The notes under the pieces: generated by a model
Databases searched by the model: none
The model's input: the letters and a program-made list of their open reading frames with translations, nothing else
What the model was told of the DNA's origin: nothing
Assembly (NCBI RefSeq): GCF_000151315.2
Contig: NW_011887292.1
Span: 537,534 to 601,533 of the forward strand
Direction: 5' to 3'
DNA length: 64,000 bases
From: Capsaspora owczarzaki ATCC 30864
Taxonomy: Eukaryota; Opisthokonta; Filasterea
Position numbers and translations under genes: made by a program
In this document: positions 37,021 to 46,726 of the stretch, piece by piece
Numbering within the stretch: position 1 is the stretch's first letter
How the letters are laid out: each line of letters starts with the position of its first letter

Positions 37021-38931
37021 ATGGCAAACTACACACCCTCGGCAGCCATCCTGGCCATGATTCCACAGACACCCCCGCTTGCCAGCCAGGACTCTGATGT
37101 CAATCTCTTTGTGCGCTCGGCTCTTTTCCGTAAGCATGGGTCGGGGATGTTTTTGACAGTTTTGCCTTTTTTTTTTTTCTTTTTTTTTTTTCTTGGGACG
37201 CCACCTTTGGATCTTTTGTTTTCTTGCCTGCGCGACTCTTTACTTGTCATCTTGGTCACTGATCGTGGGCTTGCAAAACGACAAAGAATTCGTGCTCGAG
37301 TTCGGAGAGGCCTTCAATCTGTCGGATGACGTCCGCTTCCGAGCGCTTGAGCTGTTCAATGCATTCATGGACAGTGTTGTCAATGAAGTGATTGAGCTGT
37401 CAACTAAGCAACTCGAGCAGTCCAGCAGCTCGAGCAGCGCACCTCCGCCGGGGTCATCCATGCCAGATCGGACCACAAGGCAGACCAACGGTTCCATGGG
37501 CGCCCGGTAGGTGGTCAGATGATGCGTGGTTGTGCTCGTGCGTGGTAGCGGCCAGGAGCGAATGTGGGTGGGCTGCAGCGCACGATCACCGAGCTCACTG
37601 GACGAACGGAGCGCGATCCGCTTTCGGCGTCTTTGGAAGTTGCATGAGCGGGTATGAATGTCTCATCCTGCGCCACACGATCCGGAACGCGCGACGCTGG
37701 TTTGCAGCGAAGACGCGACAGTCGCGTGCGTGGTTTTGCTTTGAAGATTTTTTTTTTTTTTTTTTTTTTTGCTGTATCGGAGCGTATTGTATCTCGTTTT
37801 ATTGTCATTTCCTACTTTTTGGTCTCACGGACCCGACCCTGTCCACAACAAAACAAAAAAACCAAAAAGCGTCGAGCCAGCAACAGGATTAACGCTGGAC
37901 GCTCAAAACCTCCTCCAAACCCATTTAATGAGCGCACGATTGCGAATCATTACATGCATCTCGCTGGCTACAAAGGTATGGAATTCGGCGAAATAAATTG
38001 ACTTTGGGCTGTCAACTTACGTCCATATGCTTGGACCATCCCCGCTCGCACCAGCTTGATTCTTCGGCGAGACAGTTGTCCATCTACGAGTATGCAATGC
38101 TGCTCGAGTTCCAATACACGCCGCAGCAAATTATTCAGGTCAGCGATCAGCCTCTCTGATTTTTGCCCCCTGCTGCCTCGACGTGCTGTCTCACTGGCAG
38201 TCACGCCACCGTCTGAGCAGAGCGAGCTTGATGTCTGCTGCCGTCTCAAGTTTGAGCTCCGCGTTCCGACAGTGTACAACCACATGCAGGACTTGTGCCA
38301 ACAAGTCGTGCAATTGTAAGTCCTGGCACTTCCGCATCGCTCTGGATTCTGAATGGCACGCGCTGACGAGTTGGTTTCTACGGTTCTGAATGACGCGTAG
38401 TATTCACGACACGGAACTCGTCCCGGTGACGTTTCCACCAGATTTCGAGGAACAGCTTCGCGAGGAGTCTGTGCGCGTTCTTGAAGAGAGCTACATGGTG
38501 CTGAAAGCAACCGGAAGTCAGAGCGACACGACCTATCTCCAGCTCTTTGAGCGACGCCGAGCACACGCCGCTAGCGTGGTGCTGGCCACTGGCATCCATC
38601 TGATCGACGAGGAGCACGGCGACATTCGCGCCGCGTTTGTTGATTTTCGTAAGGCGAAATGTTTGTTGACCCTTTTTTTGGCCGTGTTGAGCCTTTTCGC
38701 GGCACGTTGAGAATGTGACAAATTGTCTGAGTCTGACAATTTTTTTTTTTGTTTGTTTCTTCTTTTCCTTGCGTTCTTTTCGTTTTTCTCTGCGTTTGCC
38801 GCTGTACCAAAATAGTTGCCGCTGTCTCCAGCCAAGTTATTGACATGTCCTTGACTTTGTGCGAGCGCGTGGTGACCACACATGTCGAGGATGAACCAGA
38901 CACCGGCCGTACGTTGCTGAGCATGGAGTAG
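37021..38931 (+). CDS. CNTD1-like cyclin, probable meiotic crossover factor
   Basis: Seven exons: 37021-37129, 37287-about 37508, about 37888-37975, 38055-38138, 38221-38315, 38401-38648 and 38816-38931. Conserved pieces align in order with animal CNTD1: EFGEAFNLSDDVRFRALELF (cyclin-box helix), LRIITCISLATK (matching LRLVSCVQLASK), IYEYAMLLEFQYTPQQII, SELDVCCRLKFELRVPTVY (matching ESELDVLKSLNFRINLPTPL), and SVRVLEESYMVLKATG with AASVVLATGIHLI. CNTD1 and its worm counterpart COSA-1 act with HEI10/RNF212-type proteins to designate meiotic crossovers. The join between exons 2 and 3 is uncertain: the natural donor after MGAR (GTAGGT) and the nearest acceptors do not share a phase, so I give approximate ends. 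The family call rests on patchy but ordered similarity. Confidence 0.72.
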
Positions 38932-39401
38932 CGCCATATTTCGAGCTCTTGTTTTGCTCGAGTTTTGCTTGAGTTTGTTGTTGTCTGGCGACATTGGCTT
39001 CGATTGCACGGTTTTGAATGGATCGCGTGCACGTTTCGTTGGTCTCTTTCTTCTGTGGTGGCGCGTACTGGTGGCGTGCATCTGAAAGCACCAGACTCGC
39101 TTTCGTCCTCCGAGCTCCCCGAACTCGCAGGGTTTTTTAAGTTTGTGTTTTTATCAATGTCATGCTTTTGTTTTCGATGAGTAGAACTATTGTTTGCGCT
39201 CGTTTTGGTTGGTGTTGAAATACCGACATGCGTAGAAAACGGATTTCGAAAATGGCTTAAAACGGAATTCACAATTTCGAAACAGTCTTTTTTTTTTTCG
39301 AGTTTTCGTTAACTTTTTCTTAGTTTTTTTTTTTTTTTTTGTCTCTCCTTCTTCGCTTTGAGAAGCTTCCTCCCTGTTTCCTTGTTGGTGTTATTTTGGC
39401 C
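38932..39401. other. Intergenic, T tracts upstream of G-alpha
   Basis: About 470 bp between same-strand genes. T tracts occur at about 39287-39298 and 39326-39340, ahead of the G-alpha start. No gene is visible. Confidence 0.5.
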
Positions 39402-42400
39402 ATGAGCTGCTGCATCAGTCCTCCACCTGACGAGGACACCCCCAGGACACCCAAGCAACAAAACCGCGCGATCGAGCGAGCGCTTGCGGTGGAGCGCCGC
39501 GTCGCCAAGCGAACCGTCAAAGTGCTGTTGCTCGGTATGGCGCCCACTGCACTCACACGCCACCAGCACCAGGCACTCGAGTGGCTCATTCTGAGACCAA
39601 AGCCCCCCGCTGCCCCGTTTCCAGCCAGAGCCACGAAGCGGCAGTTGCAGCGAGCGCGGGGAGGTGGAAGAGCGAAATGAGAGGGCGCTTTTTTTTAGCA
39701 TAGCAATTGCGATTACCATACAACCGACGCTCGGGCAGTGCCTGGGCCCCCTATGATAGGGAGGGGGAGGGGGGAGGCCGCGCGTGTGCATCCAGACACT
39801 GTTGAGCACTCTGGGGACGACGGAGTCTTCTGTGAGCTCGACTCCTCGGACGCTGCTGGAACGCGGAAAAAGCACTGGCAAAAAAAAAAAAAAAAAAAAA
39901 AGCACAAATGGCTTTTTTCTTTCATTCTCATTGTCAGCTTTTTTTTTTTCTTTTCTTTTCGAACTGCTGATAATATCCGTTTTGCGCTCCTCCTCAGTCG
40001 ACGACTCGTGTCCTTCTCGGTGCGTCCGTGGACGGTATTCTCGTTGACGGGATGCGCCGAAGAGGGCGAAACGGCAGGCGAGTCTGTGTGCTTTGGGATC
40101 ATGACGGATGATTTTTTTTTTTTTTTTTGTCTTTGTGAATGGCGTATCTCGCTCGCTCTCTCTCGCTCTGAGACGTTTCCAGATGGCGGGTTGCAAAACT
40201 GGGAGGAGGAGAGACTAGGCATTGTCATGTCGGACACTGGGAGACGCTGAGCATGCAGGCACGAGTGCACCAGACGGAAAACGAACCACCAGAATCGAAA
40301 TAGGTGTGAAAAAAAGCCGAGCTTGTGGTGAATCTCAGCTCAGCACGGTTGTCGACACAGAGAGCAAGGGGGTGTGGGGGCTGGCGTGGCGTCTGGGCCC
40401 TCGTCGTGGCCTGGGGCTGGTCGCTCATTCAGGCGATTCTATGCACTGCAAGCAACAGCAGTTCGCCCGATATCGGCCAACAACCAAAAAAAAAAAAAAA
40501 AAATGAAAAACAAAAAAACGATGAAAAAAAAAAACCCAAACAACTGGTCCCCGACCCGAGCGACCCTTGCAGTTGCGTTGCCAACAGTGACGCTGTTGCA
40601 CGAATGGAGGGCGCCTCTTGAGCCATGCTTCATTTGGCAATCATGATCCGTGATGATGCCAGAACGGTCTGCACACAAGCATCGCCCGACTCTTTTTTTT
40701 TTTTTCTTGTTTTTCTGTATTTTTTGCCTTCTTTTGTTTTCGAGGCTCCGTTTGATACGCGCTTGAGTCAAGGCGAAAGTGGGGATGCAGAGCGAGCGAT
40801 GTGCAAACCACGCATAAAATAGAGATCGTGTGCAACGTGCCATTGCTGGTGCTGGTGGTGCAATGACGGAGGACACGCAGAGCACACAACAACAGTATTT
40901 CACTCGGCAACGAGAGCAAACAGCGGTATGCTTTTTTGACTCGACCGAAATAACAAAATAACAAAATAACAAAAAAAAAAAAAAAAAGCAAGATTCAATC
41001 CAAACAAAGCGCGTTTTTTTCCATACCAGCATGGACTCTATCCGCAATGACACACACTCGCCCATCCCCCATCGACCTCTCTCTCCTCCGAAATCGACAG
41101 CATCGAGCTCCACCTTGATTCAAAAAAAATTGCCGCGAAAGGAACGAGAGCGACCGATTTGCAGATTTCGCCTCGATTTCCGGCGAGATCATGAATGCAC
41201 TCATTCGTGGTCTGAAACGGAGGATATTGCCATTCCGAGCGACGCGCAAATTGGAAACAAAATCTCGGCATCGCTCACGTTTCAACAAACAAGCACAACA
41301 ATAACAACGCATTTTTAACTGCAATAACAACAGCAATAACAACAGCAACAATAGCAACAACAACAAAGAAACGCAAATAGCCTCCTCCACGCCTGGCTCT
41401 CTCCGCTGCGTTGGCAACAGCCAAGAGTTCTCGCGTTGCGGAATTCGAGATGTGGCTGACCAACTTCGGGACGCCAGGTCGGCTGGGCTTTGGTGGTTGT
41501 TCGGGATTTTGTTTTGTTTTTGTTTTTATGCTTTTGTTGTTTTGTTTATGTTTTGAACAAGCCGAGGTTCCCGGTGGTTTGTCATTCAGATCTTCTTGAT
41601 CACTCCCGAGTGTTGATATCGACAGAACGCACGCACACACTCACACACACACACACACACTTGTGCATACAGTATTTTCTTTCGGGGGCGTTGACTCATT
41701 TTGCTCGGATCTCACCCTCGTTTTTTGTTTTTCTCCGTCCTTTAGGCGCGGGCGAATCAGGAAAGAGCACCGTCCAACGTGCCATGAAGGCAGTCCACTC
41801 ACCCGAGGGATTGACTGCCGAGGAATGCGAACGACGAATGGAAGCCATCTTTCTGCACGTCTGCGATAGCGCTCGAACGATCGCAACTGCCATGACGGCG
41901 ATGCGGATACCATTCACCGATCCTGAGAACTGCCAGCCGTGCGTCGCGCTCCTGGAAGCAGCTGCTGGACAGCACCCTGTTGAGTGGGACAACTCCCTGC
42001 TGATGGCGTGCCGCACACTCTGGGCCGATCAAGGCTTCCGACTGTGCTTTTCCCGATCCCGCGAATACCAGCTCAACGATAACACAGACTAGTGCGTGTG
42101 TTGTGCTGTGCCTGCGTGAGAGCGAGAGAGAGAGAGAGAGCACGAGAGCGAGAGCACGAAATTCTGACCTTTTTGTGCGCCAATGCTTCCTTGTAGTTTT
42201 TTCAATGCGCTCGATCGATTGACCAGTCTCAACTACGTCCCGACCCCACTCGATGTCTTTCGCAGCCGAGCCAAGACCGTTGGCATCTACGAGACGAGAA
42301 TTAACTTTCCGAACAATATCTTGTGCACGTAAGTGATGTTTTTGTACGAGCGCTGCATGCACACTTTGGTCACACCTTGGTGGCGTGCTGTCTCTCGCTG

Positions 42401-43107
42401 ACTTCTCGCTGCTTTGGTTTTTTTTTTCGGATGCTCCCAGGGTTACAGATGTTGGTGGGCAGCAGTCTGAGCGCAGGAAATGGGCGCAGTGCTTTGCCGG
42501 AGTGACAGCCATCATTTTCGTTGTAGCGACAAGCGAATACGACCAACTTTTGCGCGAAGACGGACGAACTGTACGCACTCCTCCCTCGCTTTTTTTTTTG
42601 AAAACCCCGACGGTGTTTCTTTTTATGATTGTCTCTGACTGCCCGTGCCTCACAGAATCGACTGCGAGAGGCGTTCAGAGTCTTTCGAGAGGTGTGGGAG
42701 GACCGCTTTCTCGCGACGACCCCAATTATCTTGTTTCTCAACAAAACGGACTTGCTGGCAGCCAAGCTGCCCATTTCGGACTTTCGAGTCCACTTCCCCG
42801 AGTACAACCAAGGTACGTGTTGGTTTCATGGATTGGATGGGAGTTGGATGTGTTGATTTACATTCGCTGACTTTGCATTCCTCCCATTGGGTGCATTGCC
42901 ATTTGCAGAGGTCGCCGATTACGAGAGCGTGACCCAGTATTTGATTCGGCGCTTGCACAAACTGGGCGCCAGGCCAACGTCAATCTGAAACGACAACTGT
43001 ACCCGCACTTGACTTGTGCAGTCGATCCCGACCTGATGCGGCGTATCTTTCTCACGGTGAAAGACATCATTGTCGGCTCAATGCTTGACAACCAGGGTCT
43101 GGTATGA
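39402..43107 (+). CDS. Heterotrimeric G-protein alpha subunit, frame break near C-end
   Basis: Exons 39402-39534, 41746-42091, 42197-42328, 42441-42570, 42656-42812 and 42909 onward. Features in order: [14 protein letters not shown] (P-loop split by the first intron), a helical domain, RSRAKTVGI (switch I), [13 protein letters not shown] (switch II), FLNKTDLL (NKxD), and a C-terminal block [11 protein letters not shown]...[16 protein letters not shown]. The last exon does not stay open: read from its splice site it meets TGA at 42986, while the TCAV block continues in another frame to TGA at 43107. The protein would be about 365 residues if the frames are joined, which is normal for the family. 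A sequence error, a real disabling indel or a very short intron (GTGACC...CCAG, about 47 nt) are all possible. Residue 2 is Ser, not the Gly needed for myristoylation; Cys3 and Cys4 could be palmitoylated. Confidence 0.88.
39535..41745 (+). other. 2.2-kb first intron of the G-alpha gene
   Basis: It begins GTATGG and ends CTTTAG, splitting the P-loop glycine codon. It is about twenty times longer than typical introns here. It holds many A or T homopolymers (39891-39911, 40103-40118, 40484-40502, 40968-40987), a CA repeat (41637-41660) and a CAATAA/CAACAA tract (41320-41370). Open frames on both strands are simple-sequence artefacts. I see no nested gene or mobile element. Confidence 0.75.
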
Positions 43108-43497
43108 CAAGCCTCCAAGCCCCCACCAAGCCCAGCCAAAGTATTGTTTCTGTTCGTTAACTGCTTCTTGTTGTTATTTCTATTTGGTTGTCCTGTCCGT
43201 TTCATTGTTAAGTGCCCATACCCTCCACTCCCCTCCCCTCATAATACATTAGTTCAATTTTCCAATGTTTGGAGCTCGCTTGTGTCCGATTGCTGCTCTC
43301 TCATGGGATGAGCAACTCAGAAAATGCCTTTTGAATCTCACGTCATGCCGTGTTGCCTTTCGCCTTGTTCGACGCCGTGGATTTTTAAGACTACATTGTC
43401 TCACCACTACTTCTCAACCAACTGAATTGAACTCAGCTACGATACGATACGGTCCAGTCCACTCACACATTTTACATCGTTTCGGACTAACGTAAAA
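43108..43497. other. Intergenic between G-alpha and MFAP1
   Basis: About 390 bp between same-strand genes. No repeat or gene is visible. A run of C/T (cctccactcccctcccctc) lies near 43221-43239. Confidence 0.5.
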
Positions 43498-46135
43498 ATG
43501 TCGAGTCGAGCGCCGTCTGCAGCGGTTCCCGTGGTGAACGCCCAGGGCAAAGTCAGCATGCAAATGGTACTGCATCAGCTGCTTTTCCATCCCAATGACG
43601 ATTGCATTTTGAGCTATGCGCCCCCAGAGCCGGATCATTGTCGTGCACAGTGTTGGAACAGTCGTGGATTTGCATTGAGTTTGGCTCACTGGCTGATGAA
43701 CATGCATGCATTTGGTCCGGGGGGCCCTTCCTCAGGTCAAAGTGCAACGGTACACTGCAGGCAAGCGACCAGAGTATGCAGGCGAGGCTGCGCGGGACTA
43801 TGCGAGCTCGGACGACGACGCGGACGACGACGCGGACGACTTTAGCACACGACGAGCAGCGAAGGCATCGCAGCCATCGACCAAGGCAGGACCCTCTGCT
43901 GCGACAGTCACTCATGTATGGCGACGATCAATGGGGGGAACATGGAGGTCGCCGCGGGGGTGGGGGTGAAAAGCGAATGTGTGATCTTGCCTCAGTGAGC
44001 TCGATTTCTCATTCTGTTCCGGGTTCTGGCGGTGTGGCAATGACAATGGATGAATGGCGTCTGGATTCGTATTGCAGGCTCCTGTTGATGACCGGAGGCT
44101 CAGGCGGTTGGAGCAGTACAGTCACGGCGATGGCGATGGCGCCGCTCCAAGCAGACAGCGCCAAGTGTTTCAAGCAGAAGTGATTTCGTCGAGCGCTCCC
44201 CGGCGCGACCGTGGCAGTGATCACGATGATGACGACGACGATGACGACGAGGCAGACGCTCGGCGGAGTCGAGTTTTGCAAAGAGGTGTTGCAATGGTAA
44301 TACTTTCGTTCCGTTTGTTTGTTTGTTTGTTTGTTTGATGGTTTGAGGTCCTCCCCTCACTTGTCTGCTGATTGACAGGTGATCACTCGTGATACAGCAA
44401 AAGCAGAACATCCTTCGGAGTCTCGCAATGTTGAAGCAGACCGGGATGATGATGGCGACGAGGACGACGACGAAATGGAGCAGCGGCGCGCTCGGATGCG
44501 GGAGCGGGCTCGCAACCGTCGAGAAGAGGACGACGAGAGAGAAGATGAGGAACGGCGTCAAGCACGGCAGCGTCACGATCAACAGGCTGTGCAAAGCTCG
44601 TCAGCACCTGTGCACGCCGCGTTGCGAGGTAGGTTTTCAACTCGAAGCTGTTGAAAGATGCGCTCGTTTGCACCCTCACATGTGCGATGGTTTCTCTTCT
44701 TTTGATTACTTTGGTGTTTGAGCAGATGCGCGTTCACAACCACCTCGTAGACGTCACGACAGTGGGTCGGAATCTGGCAGCGGCGGCGAAAGTGGCAGTG
44801 AATCAGGCTCAGAGTCAGGCTCGGGCTCGGGCTCGGGCTCGGGCTCTGGGAGCGACTCGTACTCTGACTCTTCATCCGAGGAGGAGGAGGATGTGCCCTT
44901 GTTCAAGCCAGTCTTTGTCAAAAAGAGCATGCGCACAACTGTCAAGGATGCTGAAACCGAAGAAGCCGAATACGCTCGTCTCGAAGAGGAGGAAATTGCC
45001 AAGGCCGCAGAGCGCAAAAAGGAAGCTGCCGAGCTGCTGGAAGCCATATCGCGCAGAGAAGCAGAGAGTAAAGGTAAGAAGGTCTCAAGCGCAATGGTGT
45101 GGCTTTCCGATTTTGGCTCAACAATCTCATCAACTTTGTTTTTTGTTTTCTTTTTTGGTTTGGCTGGGGCAGCTGCCGCGTCAAAGGTCGACTCTGCCTT
45201 CGATGTGGACGACGAAGACAAGGAAAACGACGAAGTCGAAATTGAACTTTGGCGTGTCCGGGAGTTGCTTCGCATCAAACGCGACCGAGATGAGCGTGAT
45301 GCGTACGTAGAACTTTTGAAACTTTTTGTTTGCATTTGAGCCCCGTTTTGAGGTTTGATCTGCTCTGCGCTAACTTGCTGGTTTCGGGTGCTACACTGAA
45401 CGCAGACTCATTGCTGAACGGGAGGAAGCGGAGCGTTGGCGCAACATGACGGAAGAAGAGCGCGCCGCGGAGCGTGCAAAGTTTGGCAAGCCAGAGTCTG
45501 GAGACAAGGACGAGCCGAAGAGCAAAATGCGATTCATGCAACGCTACTATCATAAGGGTGCCTTCTCTGTGGTACGTGGGCAGGGTGTGCGATGAGTAGC
45601 GTAATGCTTTGGCTCTTGTTGTTTTCTGACTTGAATGTCGAACAAACAAACAACAGGATGAAAACGATCCGCTGTTCAAGCGCGACTTTACTGTTCCGAC
45701 GGGCGAGGATTTGATAGACAAGTCCACTCTTCCCAAGGCCATGCAGGTTTGTCGCGCGGCTTTGCAACGTCTTGGGAGTGCGGTCTTTGAGTTTCCAAAC
45801 TGACTCACTTTTTTTTTTGTTTTCTTCGTTCTTGGGTGCAGGTCAAGAACTTTGGCAAGATTGGCCGCTCAAAGTACACACATTTGGCCGACCAGGATAC
45901 TTCTAAGGTGGGTTTGGTGCCGGAGGGGGGGGGTCGGTGTGTTTACGGCGGTTTTCAACATGAGCCTGATTTTTTTCTCGCTGTCTGTCTCTCTCACACA
46001 CACGTCTTATTATTGCGATAGGATTCAATGTGGAATGACAAGCGCAATCCGTTGAATATGCAGGTGCTGAGCAGGCAAGGAGGCTTGAAGGACCCAAGCC
46101 AGCATCCGCACAAACGGCGACGAGATGAAATGTAG
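43498..46135 (+). CDS. MFAP1: MFAP1, spliceosomal B-complex protein
   Basis: Ten exons close in frame: 43498-43566, 43736-43915, 44078-44296, 44379-44628, 44726-45073, 45173-45302, 45406-45571, 45657-45746, 45842-45907 and 46022-46135. They give about 543 residues. The N-terminus (AVPVVNAQGKVSM, then VKVQRYTAGKRPEYA) and APVDDRRLRRLE match animal MFAP1. The C-terminal half has EEDVPLFKPVFVKKSMR, ELWRVRELLRIKRDRDE, ERWRNMTEEER, KSKMRFMQRYYHKGAF, VKNFGKIGRSKYTHLADQDT and a basic end (HKRRRDEM). MFAP1 stabilises the pre-catalytic spliceosome with PRP38. The middle is low-complexity acidic and Gly/Ser-rich (GSESGSGSGSG). Despite its historic name it is nuclear. Very confident. Confidence 0.95.
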
Positions 46136-46726
46136 AAACGCGCGCCCTTGAGAGTTGTTGCACAAACAGCGAAAAGCCTCTTTGTATCGTTCTGTGAATG
46201 TTAACAAGCGCTTCACCGACCGTACTCCAGACTTCCATTTTTGTTGTTGTTGTTTGTTTTGTTGCTTGTGTCGTACCCAACACCCAAAGACCTTCCATTC
46301 TTGGTTGGTTTCATTTTTTTTTTTTTTTTTTTGTTCTACTTTTTCCTTTGTTCATTTTTTTTTTCTTTCATTTTCTTTGCTTCTTTGCTTCTTTGCTTTT
46401 GTTTCTCTTCTTCTTTTCTTCTTTGCTTTTCTCGTCTTTGATTTGTGTTTCTTGGTTGTTTTTTTCCATTCAGTTTTACTTTTCTTTTTTTTTACAAGCC
46501 TTGTGTTTGTTTCCTTTTCCATTTTTTCAAAACTTCACCGCAAAACAAGTCTATTTTTTTTTTTTTTTTTTTTTATTACACTTTCGCTTTTTGCTTTGAG
46601 TTTTAGGTTTTTTTTTTTTTTTTTTTTTTATTGTTGCTTTTGCTCTGTTTTTTTTTTTTTTTTTTTTTTTTTTGTTTTGTTTGGTTTTTTCATCCAACGA
46701 CGTGCGGGGAGGTGGAAAGTGGGAAC
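46136..46726. other. T-rich leader upstream of ZCCHC14-like gene
   Basis: From about 46230 to 46695 the plus strand is extremely T-rich, with at least five T runs of 12 or more (46316-46332, 46555-46574, 46608-46629 and 46650-46673 among them). It ends about 30 bp before the ATG at 46727. Frames through it give only poly-Phe/Leu. It probably serves as promoter or 5' UTR. Confidence 0.65.

Noticed and set aside
39535-41745. Nested gene or mobile element in the long G-alpha intron
   Set aside because: The frames are homopolymer and simple-repeat products; no terminal repeats, transposase or reverse-transcriptase motifs were seen.
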